From the NCBI GenBank assembly GCA_003598085.1, contig QZKU01000118.1:1-22828 (forward strand): a DNA stretch of 22,828 nt. The letters are read 5' to 3'. Source of the stretch: Candidatus Abyssobacteria bacterium SURF_5 (GTDB lineage: Bacteria > Abyssobacteria > SURF-5). The translations under genes were made by a program, and so were the position numbers. The notes beneath the pieces are model-generated. The model was not told the DNA's origin, did not search any database, and was given only the letters and a program-made list of their open reading frames with translations. Of the stretch, positions 16,118-22,828 are shown in pieces (positions within the stretch are counted from its first letter, which is position 1; the number at the start of each line of letters is the position of its first letter).

Positions 16118-16143
16118 GAATCCGATTCCTTGAATTGAGATTC
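16118..16143. promoter_or_regulatory. Candidate TetR operator in the tetR leader
   Basis: Two palindromes lie side by side between the -10 element and the start codon. GAATCCGATTC (16118-16128) is perfect around its centre and GAATTGAGATTC (16132-16143) has 4-bp GAAT/ATTC arms. Binding here would repress tetR and, through the operon, the pump. Which of these repeats is used is not known. Confidence 0.4.
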
Positions 16144-16172
16144 ATTTTATGAACTTGCGTTCGGAAAGTCAA
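16144..16172 (-). promoter_or_regulatory. Promoter of the tetR-adaptor-RND operon
   Basis: On the minus strand TTGACT (16167-16172) is separated by exactly 17 bp from TAAAAT (16144-16149), both one base off consensus. A further inverted repeat, AACTTG/CAAGTT (16152-16157 with 16170-16175, 12-bp gap), covers the spacer and the -35. It is another place a repressor could act. The predicted start is near 16137. Confidence 0.75.
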
Positions 16173-16207
16173 GTTGCGGCACGCCCTGAAAAGTACGCGC
16201 CGGCACA

Positions 16208-16236
16208 TTTACAAAAAATCCCGTTTTTGGTAAGAT
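16208..16236 (+). promoter_or_regulatory. Promoter of the ADP-ribosylglycohydrolase-mannosidase operon
   Basis: TTTACA (16208-16213) and TAAGAT (16231-16236) are 17 bp apart. The predicted start is near 16243, leaving an untranslated leader of about 18 bases. The -35 boxes of this and the divergent tetR promoter are only 35 bp apart, so one bound protein could affect both. Confidence 0.65.
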
Positions 16237-16260
16237 GCCTCCGGAAACAGGTCTTGGCTA

Positions 16261-17253
16261 ATGACGAAGAGGGTACGTGATAAATTTCTCGGTTCGATCG
16301 TGGGCTGTGCGGTCGGCGACGCTCTGGGCGCTCCTTTTGAAGGGCTCCCGCCGCCATCCATTCAAATCGCCGGCGCCGCCGAAATCCATTTTAGAAAAAT
16401 TGCCGGCTACCCGCTTGGCCAGTATACGGACGACACGCAGATGACGCTTGCAATTGTGAGAGCGATCTGTCGCGCCGGAAAAGTTGACGGCGCCGAGATT
16501 GCCGCCGAGTTCGTTCGATTATGGAACACGGGCGAAATTGTGGGCGCCGGAGCAAGTTGCAGCGAGGGCGTCTATAACATCTATGAACGAGGAATGAAGT
16601 GGTCAGAAGCGGGAACACCTATCGGACGCGCCGGTAACGGGGCGGCGATGCGGGCGGCTCCGATCGGGCTGTGGAACTGTTTGCACCCCGACCGCATACC
16701 GCACGACGCCGAAATCTCCAGCATTGTCACTCATAAGGACCCGCGATCCATCGCCGGCGCGATAGCCGTGGCAGAAGGGGTGCGCCTGAATCTGGCTGTC
16801 GAATCTCTCGATCCCGCCGATTATTTGAAGAAAATCAGCGCCGCCGTGCGCCCGGCCAGCACCGTTTTCTCTCGATATCTGGACCTGCTTGGCCGGTGGA
16901 TCACGCTCGAGCCGGACGAAGCGCTTCGGCTGATTTATGCGTCGGGCGAGCCCGAGGTTGGCCCGCGCCAGCCGCGGGGGATCAGCGGGTATGTGATTCC
17001 CAGCGTGCTGTGCTCCCTCTTTTTCTTTCTGAAGACGCCCCGCGATTTCCTTGCAACCGTTATTGGAGCAATTCGAGCCGGCGGCGATACCGACACAACA
17101 GCCGCCATCGCAGGAGCGATCAGCGGCGCGCTCAACGGGATACAGGCGATCCCTTGGCGGCTCGTGGAAGCGCTTAAAGATTCTCAGGAGATACTGGCGC
17201 TGGCGGAAGAATTTTACGAGGCCGCTGCACGGAAAGGGCAAGTAAAGGATTGA
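16261..17253 (+). CDS. ADP-ribosylglycohydrolase-family protein (DraG/ARH-like)
   Basis: A 330-residue, all-helical cytoplasmic protein of the ADP-ribosyl-glycohydrolase fold. The binuclear metal site is visible: GDALGAPFEG near the N-terminus, YTDDTQM (Thr56, Asp57, Asp58), and GGDTDTTAAIAGAISGA (Asp276, Asp278, Thr279). Family members hydrolyse the N- or O-glycosidic bond of ADP-ribose attached to proteins or small molecules; other branches act on different ribosides. Here the gene is joined by only 4 bp to a beta-mannosidase-like gene, so a role in glycoside breakdown is as plausible as reversal of protein ADP-ribosylation. No partner ADP-ribosyltransferase gene is in the window. The ribosome binding site is weak (ACAGGT at about 10 bases). 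Confidence 0.9.
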   Translation: MTKRVRDKFLGSIVGCAVGDALGAPFEGLPPPSIQIAGAAEIHFRKIAGYPLGQYTDDTQMTLAIVRAICRAGKVDGAEIAAEFVRLWNTGEIVGAGASCSEGVYNIYERGMKWSEAGTPIGRAGNGAAMRAAPIGLWNCLHPDRIPHDAEISSIVTHKDPRSIAGAIAVAEGVRLNLAVESLDPADYLKKISAAVRPASTVFSRYLDLLGRWITLEPDEALRLIYASGEPEVGPRQPRGISGYVIPSVLCSLFFFLKTPRDFLATVIGAIRAGGDTDTTAAIAGAISGALNGIQAIPWRLVEALKDSQEILALAEEFYEAAARKGQVKD

Positions 17254-17257
17254 TGGC

Positions 17258-19549
17258 ATGAGGCATCGCAGCTCCTTTTCGCTTGATGGCGCCGATTGGC
17301 GCGTGGGATACAAGAAAATCTATGACGGTTTTGCATCGGGCACAATAGCCGAAGCCGAGAAGATGACCGAATGGTTTAAGGCAACCGTTCCCGGCAATGT
17401 TCGCGCCGATTTGATGGCCGCTGAACGGCTGCCCGACCTGTTCGTCGGGACAAATAATGAGCGGGCGCAGTGGGTGAACGACTGTGTGTGGTGGTACGCG
17501 AAGAAATTCGCGCCTCCTACAGCCAAATTCAAGCGGTACTTTCTTGAGTTCTGCGGAATCGATTACCTCAGCCAGGTCTATCTCAACGGGCGCAAACTCG
17601 GCCAGCACGAAGGCATGTTCGGCCACCATCAGTATGATGTCTCCTCGATCATCAAGGAGCAGAACCTCATAAACGTGCGGATCATGGGGTCCTCGTTCCT
17701 TCCGAAACCTTCGATATCGCCGTGGGAGCGACTGGTTTCGAAAATCGGGAAACCGCTCCAGGGCGGCGCCGAAGTGTTTCCCGAACGGATAGAGACGCTG
17801 AAATGTCAGATGAGCTTCGGCTGGGACTTTGCTCCCGATATGCGCACGATGGGAATCTGGGACGAGGTCAGCTTGATCGGGTGCGGCAACATTTTTATAG
17901 GGCAAACCTCCATCACGACCAATGTTTTTCGAGAGCTGGGCACGGCGAAACTGCAGATAAGACTTCTGCTGAACTCCGCGGTCGCGACGCAAATCCGTCT
18001 CGTCGTCAGGCTGCGGCCCGCGAATTTCTCCGGTTCCGCTCACAGCTTCAGCTTTACCGCCTTTGTAAAGAAAGGCGCCGAGATCATCGAGCGCAATATT
18101 GCACTGGAGGACGCGCGCCTGTGGAACCCGTGGGACAGGGGCGAGCCGAATCTTTACGAACTTGCAATCAGCGTGTATGAAGGCGACACGATCAGCGACC
18201 AGGTGGTCGAACTTGTCGGGATCAGGGAAATACATCTCGAGCGCAATCCGCAGACGCCGCGGGGGAACCTTGACTGGACCTTCATGATCAATGGGGAACG
18301 GGAGTTTATCCGCGGCGCCAACTGGGTTCCCGCCGATTCGCTGATGGGCCGCCTGCGAAAGCAGGATTATGAGGAACTCATCGGCATGGCCAGGAAAATC
18401 CATGTCAACATGCTCCGGGTCTGGGGCGGCGGGCTGCGCGAGAAGAGGTACTTTTATGAAATCTGTTCGCGCGAGGGCATCCTGGTGTGGCAGGAGTTTC
18501 CCTTTGCATGCCTCTTTCTGGGGCATCTTTCGACGAGCGAATCCTTCCTGCGGAGAGCCGAAAAGGAGGTCGCCGCGATTGCAAAGACGGTGGGTAATTA
18601 TCCCTGTGTTGCGGCATACTGCGGCGGCAACGAATTGAGCCCCACCCGCAATAGCGCGCTGCTTACCCGGGTCGCGCAGACCGTGAGGGCGATCGATCCC
18701 GCCAAACTATTTATCCCGGCCTCTCCCGGCAAGGGTGATACACACAACTGGTTTATCTGGCATGGCTGCGGCAATATCCGCGATTATCGCAGCGACGGCG
18801 CCCAGTTCGCCAGTGAATTCGGACTTCAGGCCGTCCCCTCGGTCGATTCCCTGAAACGGTTTGTGACCGACGGCTCGCTTTGGCCGCCGGGCGAAGAGTG
18901 GGAATATCACCGGGCGGACCTGAGGAAACTGGAACGATATGTCGGGCCGGCGGCCAGTTTTGAAAAGCCGGAATTTTTTGTTGAGACCAGCCAACGCGTT
19001 CAGGCATTTGCGCTTCAGACCGCGATTGAACACTATCGAAGACGCAAGTACGAGTGCAGCGGCGTCATCTTCTGGCAACTGAACGATCCCTGGCCGGCGA
19101 TCTCCTGGAGCGTCGTCGATTATTACCGCAATCCGAAGCTGGCCTACCACGCGCTGAAGGACATCTACAACCCGATCCTTGTAAGCCTGAAGTTCGATCT
19201 GAGGCGGCACGAGCCCGGAGAAATCGTCCCAATCGAGGTGTGGGTTATCAATGACTTGCTGCAATCGCTCGAAGATTGCCGGCTCGATGTCTCATTGAAT
19301 GAGAACGGCAAGCCAATCATGAAACTGGGTTTTGACATTGGAACAGTCCCTCCCGACACCTCGCAGATGTCGCTCCACTTCAGCCTCAAGATGCCCGCCC
19401 GCCGTTCAGCCTGCATGCTGGCCGCAGTGTTGCGATCCGGCGAGAAGGTTGTCTCAAAGAACGCCTACGATCTGAACATGTGGGATGCGGGCGAGCCCAC
19501 CTGGTGGGACCGCGCCTACAATCGCATGGGCGGGTGGGTCTTGAAGTGA
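17258..19549 (+). CDS. Glycoside hydrolase family 2 enzyme, beta-mannosidase-like
   Basis: A 763-residue retaining glycosidase. Domains in order are an N-terminal jelly-roll sugar-binding domain (about 1-205), an immunoglobulin-like GH2 domain (about 210-325), a TIM barrel (about 330-640) and a C-terminal beta domain. Beta-mannosidase features are LRVWGGG (396-402 area), WQEFPFACLF, the acid/base Glu459 in YCGGNEL, and the nucleophile Glu520 in FASEFG. WQLNDPWPAISWS (606-618) is also characteristic. There is no signal peptide, so it likely acts in the cytoplasm on imported mannosides or short oligosaccharides. A related specificity such as exo-glucosaminidase cannot be excluded. AAAGGA nine bases upstream supports the ATG, and it lies 4 bp after the ADP-ribosylglycohydrolase gene, so the two should be co-expressed. 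Confidence 0.9.
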   Translation: MRHRSSFSLDGADWRVGYKKIYDGFASGTIAEAEKMTEWFKATVPGNVRADLMAAERLPDLFVGTNNERAQWVNDCVWWYAKKFAPPTAKFKRYFLEFCGIDYLSQVYLNGRKLGQHEGMFGHHQYDVSSIIKEQNLINVRIMGSSFLPKPSISPWERLVSKIGKPLQGGAEVFPERIETLKCQMSFGWDFAPDMRTMGIWDEVSLIGCGNIFIGQTSITTNVFRELGTAKLQIRLLLNSAVATQIRLVVRLRPANFSGSAHSFSFTAFVKKGAEIIERNIALEDARLWNPWDRGEPNLYELAISVYEGDTISDQVVELVGIREIHLERNPQTPRGNLDWTFMINGEREFIRGANWVPADSLMGRLRKQDYEELIGMARKIHVNMLRVWGGGLREKRYFYEICSREGILVWQEFPFACLFLGHLSTSESFLRRAEKEVAAIAKTVGNYPCVAAYCGGNELSPTRNSALLTRVAQTVRAIDPAKLFIPASPGKGDTHNWFIWHGCGNIRDYRSDGAQFASEFGLQAVPSVDSLKRFVTDGSLWPPGEEWEYHRADLRKLERYVGPAASFEKPEFFVETSQRVQAFALQTAIEHYRRRKYECSGVIFWQLNDPWPAISWSVVDYYRNPKLAYHALKDIYNPILVSLKFDLRRHEPGEIVPIEVWVINDLLQSLEDCRLDVSLNENGKPIMKLGFDIGTVPPDTSQMSLHFSLKMPARRSACMLAAVLRSGEKVVSKNAYDLNMWDAGEPTWWDRAYNRMGGWVLK

Positions 19550-19619
19550 TTGCCGTCCCGAGAGTGGATAGAAGAGCAGCGAATCGCAGCTTCTTTACGG
19601 ATCGCTTCTTTGATGTCGT

Positions 19620-20168
19620 TTATTCGGGAACGCCATCTTGAATTTTTTGAAATGTATACGTCCTTTTTCCTCGCTGTTTCAGCCGAAACAGGTTGCCGCC
19701 GGTTACGCCTTCCATGATATTCTTCTCTTTCATGTGATGATCGCTGAACGACAAGATCCCATCCGGCCGTAATACCCGGTGCAGTTCTCGCAGGATGCCT
19801 GCCTGGTCACCGAGCATATGAAAAATATCATAGAGCAGCACGACGTCGACCGATTCCGTGTCCAGTTGAGCGGGACTATCAGCAAGAATCGTCTGAACAT
19901 TTTTCAGGCGGTTCGCGGCGGCGCGTTGTTTCACTTTCTGTATCGCCTTTTCATGGAGGTCCAGAGCGTATACCTTTCCCGATTCGCCGACGATTTGGGC
20001 CGCCGCAATCGTTAGGCTGCCGGGTCCGCATCCGTAATCGAGCACGTGGTGTCCCGGTCGGATATCGACTTCGGCCAGCACCAATTCCGGCGGGCGAATC
20101 AGGTCCCGGATTTTGAAGATAAACGACATGCCGGCGAAAAAGGCGTTAGGCATCGGCTTGTCCATCAT
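19620..20168 (-). CDS. Class I SAM-dependent methyltransferase
   Basis: A 182-residue cytoplasmic methyltransferase of the Methyltransf_11/UbiE-like type. The AdoMet-binding motif I is VLDYGCGPGS (42-51), with the acidic end of strand 2 at VYALDLHEKA. A motif II/III-like DVVLLYDIFHML and LRPDGILSFSDHHM complete the core. The substrate is not evident. The start ATG is one of two adjacent (20168 and 20165), with GGAGG and GAGGA just upstream. It is 64 bp beyond the enolase-superfamily gene on the same strand and may be its operon partner. It ends 70 bp from the end of the convergent mannosidase gene. Confidence 0.88.
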   Translation of the reverse strand: MMDKPMPNAFFAGMSFIFKIRDLIRPPELVLAEVDIRPGHHVLDYGCGPGSLTIAAAQIVGESGKVYALDLHEKAIQKVKQRAAANRLKNVQTILADSPAQLDTESVDVVLLYDIFHMLGDQAGILRELHRVLRPDGILSFSDHHMKEKNIMEGVTGGNLFRLKQRGKRTYTFQKIQDGVPE

Positions 20169-20232
20169 CGATCCTCCCTCCAGAAAATTATAAGGCGGTG
20201 CAGGCGAACGGGAAGAGGCCTGAACGTGAAAC

Positions 20233-21417
20233 CTAAGCTTCTACTACGATGGTGGGGCCGGTACGATACTGCTCGAGCGCATCTTCGTCCAGCCTCACGC
20301 CCCAGCCCGGCCCTGTTGGAACGCGGGCGAAGCCGTCCGAATAATCAAGCGGATCCACTACCAGGTCATTTTCCAGCATGACATGCCCGAAGAGCTCGAT
20401 GGCGTGTCCGAGCGAATGATATTTTGCCGCCGCAAGATGGATCTGCATAGCTGACGCAATGCCCAGCGTCTGATTGTGTATCACGATCCCAATGCCGCGC
20501 TGTTCGGCATAAGTTATCGCGCGAAGGGCATTCGTGACGCCGCCGGGACGTTCCGAATTGATGCCGATGACCCCGACGGCCTTAAGCTCGACAAGTGTGA
20601 CGATGTCCTGCAATGAAAAGCAGCCCTCGTGCGCCATGAGCGGCGTATCCACCCGGCCCTGCACGTAGGCCATTCCCGGGTAATCGGTGGCGCGAACCGG
20701 TTGTTCGGCAAAATCGATTCCGAACGGCTCTATCGCCTTGATTGCACGGATCGCCTCGGGCGGAGAGTAGGCTTGATTGTAATCGACTCGGATGCGAACC
20801 TCGTTGCCGAACGCCTCGCGAATCGCGTCGACGATCCGCACGTCTTCCTTTATGCTGGCGCCGAGTTTGAGGCGGAAAGTCTTGAATCCTTCCCCATTAA
20901 AATAGCGGGCGAAGGCGACCATCGATTCGATGTCCATCAGGGCAATCAGGGCGGCCAGGGGAATTTTATCGGTCGACCGGCCGCCGATGAAGTCGCTCGC
21001 AGGCCTGCCCGTGATTCGGCCCATCAAGTCGTAGCAAGCCATGTCGAGCAGTCCCTTTGCCACTTCGTTGCGGGTGACGTTTATCTCCATGCGGTGGCGA
21101 ATGCGTTCTACGTGAAACGGGCTTTCGCCAACCGCATACTTGCCGAGGGCGCTGTGAATCGCGTCGATGATTTGGGCGGGGGAGACGCCCGTCTCAGGCA
21201 GCCACACAAACGCCTCGCCGAGTCCGACACTGCCGTCGTCGGCCGTTACTTTGCAGATGACAAACTCGCCGCCGAGCCATGCCTCTTCCGCGGCTATGGC
21301 CATGCCCAGTCCTCCGGCGCCCGCTTGCATCGCCTGCCTCACGGTCTCGAAGAACGGCACATATATCGGCGTCAGTTCGATGCTGGTGATCTTGATATCC
21401 GATTTTCCGTTGTCCAT
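20233..21417 (-). CDS. Enolase-superfamily enzyme (mandelate racemase/muconate lactonizing-like)
   Basis: A 394-residue cytoplasmic enzyme with an N-terminal capping domain (about 1-135) and a TIM barrel. The superfamily abstracts the alpha-proton of a carboxylate and stabilises the enolate with Mg2+. Visible residues are Lys184 (FRLKLG, with Arg182 in place of the usual first Lys of KxK), metal ligands Asp212 (RVDYNQ), Glu238 (DFAEQP) and Glu264 (MAHEG), and His314 (IVIHNQ). At the position that is Lys in muconate-type or Asp in mandelate-type enzymes there is Asn287 (GINSERPGG). Active-site chemistry therefore differs from both textbook groups, and the substrate is unknown. The start ATG has only a weak GGGA upstream. 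It lies 85 bp downstream of alx on the same strand. Confidence 0.9.
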   Translation of the reverse strand: MDNGKSDIKITSIELTPIYVPFFETVRQAMQAGAGGLGMAIAAEEAWLGGEFVICKVTADDGSVGLGEAFVWLPETGVSPAQIIDAIHSALGKYAVGESPFHVERIRHRMEINVTRNEVAKGLLDMACYDLMGRITGRPASDFIGGRSTDKIPLAALIALMDIESMVAFARYFNGEGFKTFRLKLGASIKEDVRIVDAIREAFGNEVRIRVDYNQAYSPPEAIRAIKAIEPFGIDFAEQPVRATDYPGMAYVQGRVDTPLMAHEGCFSLQDIVTLVELKAVGVIGINSERPGGVTNALRAITYAEQRGIGIVIHNQTLGIASAMQIHLAAAKYHSLGHAIELFGHVMLENDLVVDPLDYSDGFARVPTGPGWGVRLDEDALEQYRTGPTIVVEA

Positions 21418-21502
21418 TTTCCCGCTCGCTGAAAGAACCTTGTGCCATGCTGCTCGACGGAGTATATCTTATCCGGAGGAGTAAATCAAAAAGCCTGCGT
21501 GT

Positions 21503-22468
21503 TCAGTCGCCCAGTGGGTCCGCGCCGGGCTCCACCTGCGGGAGGGGAAGCAGTTGTTCTCTCTTCGGAAAGATGAGAGACGCGACGACCGAGCCGAGGA
21601 GGATGAAGGCGATGACGCCGAGCGCCAGGACGACCGGTATTTCGATGTACTCTGAACACATCATTTTTATGCCCACAAAGGCGAGGACGGCGGAGAGGCC
21701 GTAGTTCAGGTGGTGAAAAAGCTGCATCATTCCGCTCAACGCGAAATACAATGCCCGCAGTCCCAGGATGGCGAAAACGTTGGAGCTGTATACGATGAAG
21801 GGATCGGTCGTAATGGCGAGAATGGCGGGAATGGAATCGAGCGCAAAGATGATGTCGGTGGTTTCGATCACGAGGAGCACGACAAGAAGAGGAGTTGCGA
21901 CGAATCGACCGGCATCTCGGAAAAAAAACCGGCTGCCGACGTATTGCTCGGTGATCCCGAAGAAACGGCGAAACAGCCTGAGGACCGGATTCCTCTCAGG
22001 ATGGATTTCCTTTTCTTTTTCGAACGCCATCCGGATACCGGTTATGACGAGAAATGGCCCGAAAACATATATGATCCAGTGGAACCGCTCCATCAGCGCC
22101 ACGCCTGTCGCTATGAAAACCGCTCTCATCACGAGGGCGCCCAGGATGCCCCAGAAAAGCACCCGATGCTGATGAACGCGCGGGACACTGAAGTATGAGA
22201 AGACGAGCAGGAAGACGAACAGATTATCAACGCTCAGCGATTTCTCGAGCAGATAGCCGGTCAGAAAATTCAGCGCCGTTTCGGGTCCCTTGACGAAATA
22301 GATGCCGACGTTGAACAGCAGCGCCAGAATTATCCACAGAACCGTCCAGAGCAGAGACTCCCTGATCCCGACAGCGTGCGCCTTTCGGTGAAAAAAGCCG
22401 AGGTCCACGGCCAGCATCGCGAGCACGAAAAGATTGAATCCAACCCACGCCAGAAGCTGGTTTGACAT
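21503..22468 (-). CDS. alx: Alx/TerC-family manganese exporter
   Basis: A 321-residue integral inner-membrane protein with about eight to nine helices. The length equals that of E. coli Alx as I recall it, and key stretches match it closely. These are LTGYLLEKSLSVDNLFVFLLVFSYFSVP, the acidic helix VIETTDIIFALDSIPAILAITTDPFIV, and NVFAILGLRALYF. The conserved Asp/Glu residues in the helices are thought to coordinate and move metal ions. Alx and its relatives export Mn2+; the manganese riboswitch directly upstream strongly supports the same role here. The ATG has AAGGAG about ten bases upstream. It is followed 85 bp later by the enolase-superfamily gene, so readthrough into that gene is possible. 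Confidence 0.93.
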   Translation of the reverse strand: MSNQLLAWVGFNLFVLAMLAVDLGFFHRKAHAVGIRESLLWTVLWIILALLFNVGIYFVKGPETALNFLTGYLLEKSLSVDNLFVFLLVFSYFSVPRVHQHRVLFWGILGALVMRAVFIATGVALMERFHWIIYVFGPFLVITGIRMAFEKEKEIHPERNPVLRLFRRFFGITEQYVGSRFFFRDAGRFVATPLLVVLLVIETTDIIFALDSIPAILAITTDPFIVYSSNVFAILGLRALYFALSGMMQLFHHLNYGLSAVLAFVGIKMMCSEYIEIPVVLALGVIAFILLGSVVASLIFPKREQLLPLPQVEPGADPLGD

Positions 22469-22538
22469 CAGTACTCGACTCCTTTTGCCGTTGAGGCCGT
22501 TCTTTTACTTCTCACCTGCTCTCGCACTGTCCCGAAAG

Positions 22539-22587
22539 AAAAAAACCTTTGCTGCACCGAATATTCGATATTCGCTGCGGCAAAGGT
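22539..22587 (-). terminator. Riboswitch-controlled intrinsic terminator before alx
   Basis: On the minus strand ACCTTTGC (22580-22587) pairs with GCAAAGGT (22545-22552). The inner pairings GCA/TGC and CGAATAT/ATATTCG make one long, nearly perfect hairpin around a CGA loop. A run of T follows (22539-22545). The first strand overlaps the 3' side of the aptamer's P1 helix (CCTTT), so terminator and ligand-bound aptamer should exclude each other. Confidence 0.85.
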
Positions 22588-22678
22588 CTTGCTTGCTAGA
22601 AACCGCATTAGCCAGCGCTACCGGCCTGTCATGAACGGGCGTGTTGACGGCGACGCTGAACAGCTACTCCCCTTATTG
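22582..22678 (-). ncRNA. yybP-ykoY manganese riboswitch aptamer
   Basis: The leader begins AATAAGGGGAGTAGC, the hallmark 5' consensus of yybP-ykoY aptamers, followed by CGTCAACACGC and closing with GCAAGACCTTTGCC. The P1 helix can form between AAGG near the 5' end and CCTT near 22582-22586. A second helix, CAGCG/CGCTG, closes the arm in between. Members bind Mn2+ (with Mg2+) and turn on Mn exporters. Position directly before alx, a consensus promoter ending at its first base, and the following terminator all fit an ON switch acting on transcription. Exact helix boundaries are my reading and would need a covariance model. Confidence 0.85.
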
Positions 22679-22683
22679 CTAAT

Positions 22684-22712
22684 AAGGTAGCATCTTCATG
22701 ATTCTTTGTCAA
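22684..22712 (-). promoter_or_regulatory. Promoter for the alx riboswitch leader
   Basis: On the minus strand a perfect -35 TTGACA (22707-22712) lies 17 bp from TACCTT (22684-22689), which is preceded by TGC, an extended -10. The predicted start near 22677 coincides with the first bases of the riboswitch, so the RNA begins essentially at the aptamer. Confidence 0.8.
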
Positions 22713-22828
22713 GCGGCGGCGACTGACACCTTAGGGCTTACGCATCTAAATCGGCCCTTGGGGGCGGATTTTTGCTGACTGCTCCTTCTTATTGGCTCTG
22801 TTGGGTTTCCTTTGTGGTTTTGGAGATG
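22713..22828. other. Window-end intergenic region with terminator-like hairpin
   Basis: No gene is seen. A hairpin, AAATC-G-GCCC-TTGG-GGGC-G-GATTT (22748-22771), is followed by two further T on the plus strand. It could terminate a plus-strand transcript, although no plus-strand gene precedes it within the window. The string TTAGGGCTTACGCA (22731-22744) resembles insertion-sequence ends, but this is only a resemblance. Confidence 0.3.

Noticed and set aside
16145-16208. Earlier start codons for the TetR gene (16208, 16145)
   Set aside because: They lie upstream of or inside the consensus promoter (-10 TAAAAT at 16144-16149), so they would not be in the transcript.
17174-18526. 450-codon minus-strand open frame
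   Set aside because: Antisense to the GH2 enzyme, whose catalytic motifs and domains are all intact. The long frame is a by-product of codon use.
19550-19619. Bidirectional terminator between the mannosidase and methyltransferase genes
   Set aside because: AGAAG/CTTCT with an inner GCG/CGC can pair, but the stem is interrupted and only three T follow, so it is too weak to annotate.
20629-21432. 267-codon plus-strand open frame
   Set aside because: Antisense to the enolase-superfamily gene; no family features.

Overview
The window looks like a chromosomal segment from an uncultured Gram-negative bacterium. It carries an RND efflux pump with a periplasmic adaptor, a TetR regulator and sigma70-like promoters. 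GC content looks moderately high over most genes, with one clearly AT-rich gene at the left end. No ribosomal or taxonomic marker is present, so the lineage cannot be named. The gene-free stretches hold many short palindromic and 'phrase-like' dispersed repeats of a kind common in large environmental bacterial genomes.

Left part (about 1-8.7 kb, mostly minus strand): a defence/accessory island. The core is a tight operon, hsdR (GTG start), a fused hsdM-hsdS gene, then a 246-residue protein with an RNDAAH motif. That motif fits the R-x4-H signature of HEPN ribonucleases. Downstream lie a decayed gene with an in-frame TGA and an AT-rich gene for a PD-(D/E)XK-like nuclease. Upstream of hsdR are about 620 bp of repeat debris and then a higBA-type toxin-antitoxin pair with a perfect inverted-repeat operator at its promoter. 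A second block of repeats (about 8.7-9.3 kb) ends the island.

Middle (9.3-16.2 kb): a promoter and structured leader precede a DUF2007-type small protein, followed by an SLC45/GPH-like MFS transporter. The transporter gene overlaps tail-to-tail by 53 bp with the end of a minus-strand operon for multidrug efflux: TetR regulator, lipoprotein-like membrane fusion protein, then RND pump. The TetR promoter carries inverted repeats that could be its operator.

Right part (16.2-22.8 kb): diverging from the TetR gene is a two-gene operon of an ADP-ribosylglycohydrolase-family protein and a GH2 beta-mannosidase-like enzyme. On the minus strand follow a class I methyltransferase, an enolase-superfamily (mandelate racemase/muconate lactonizing) enzyme with an unusual active site, and an Alx/TerC manganese exporter. 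The alx leader is a clear yybP-ykoY manganese riboswitch, with consensus promoter, aptamer and an intrinsic terminator whose 5' arm overlaps the P1 helix.

The best candidates for something little described are the HEPN-motif protein welded onto the hsdR-hsdMS operon and the adjacent nuclease-like gene. Most of the rest consists of recognisable families in unusual arrangements.
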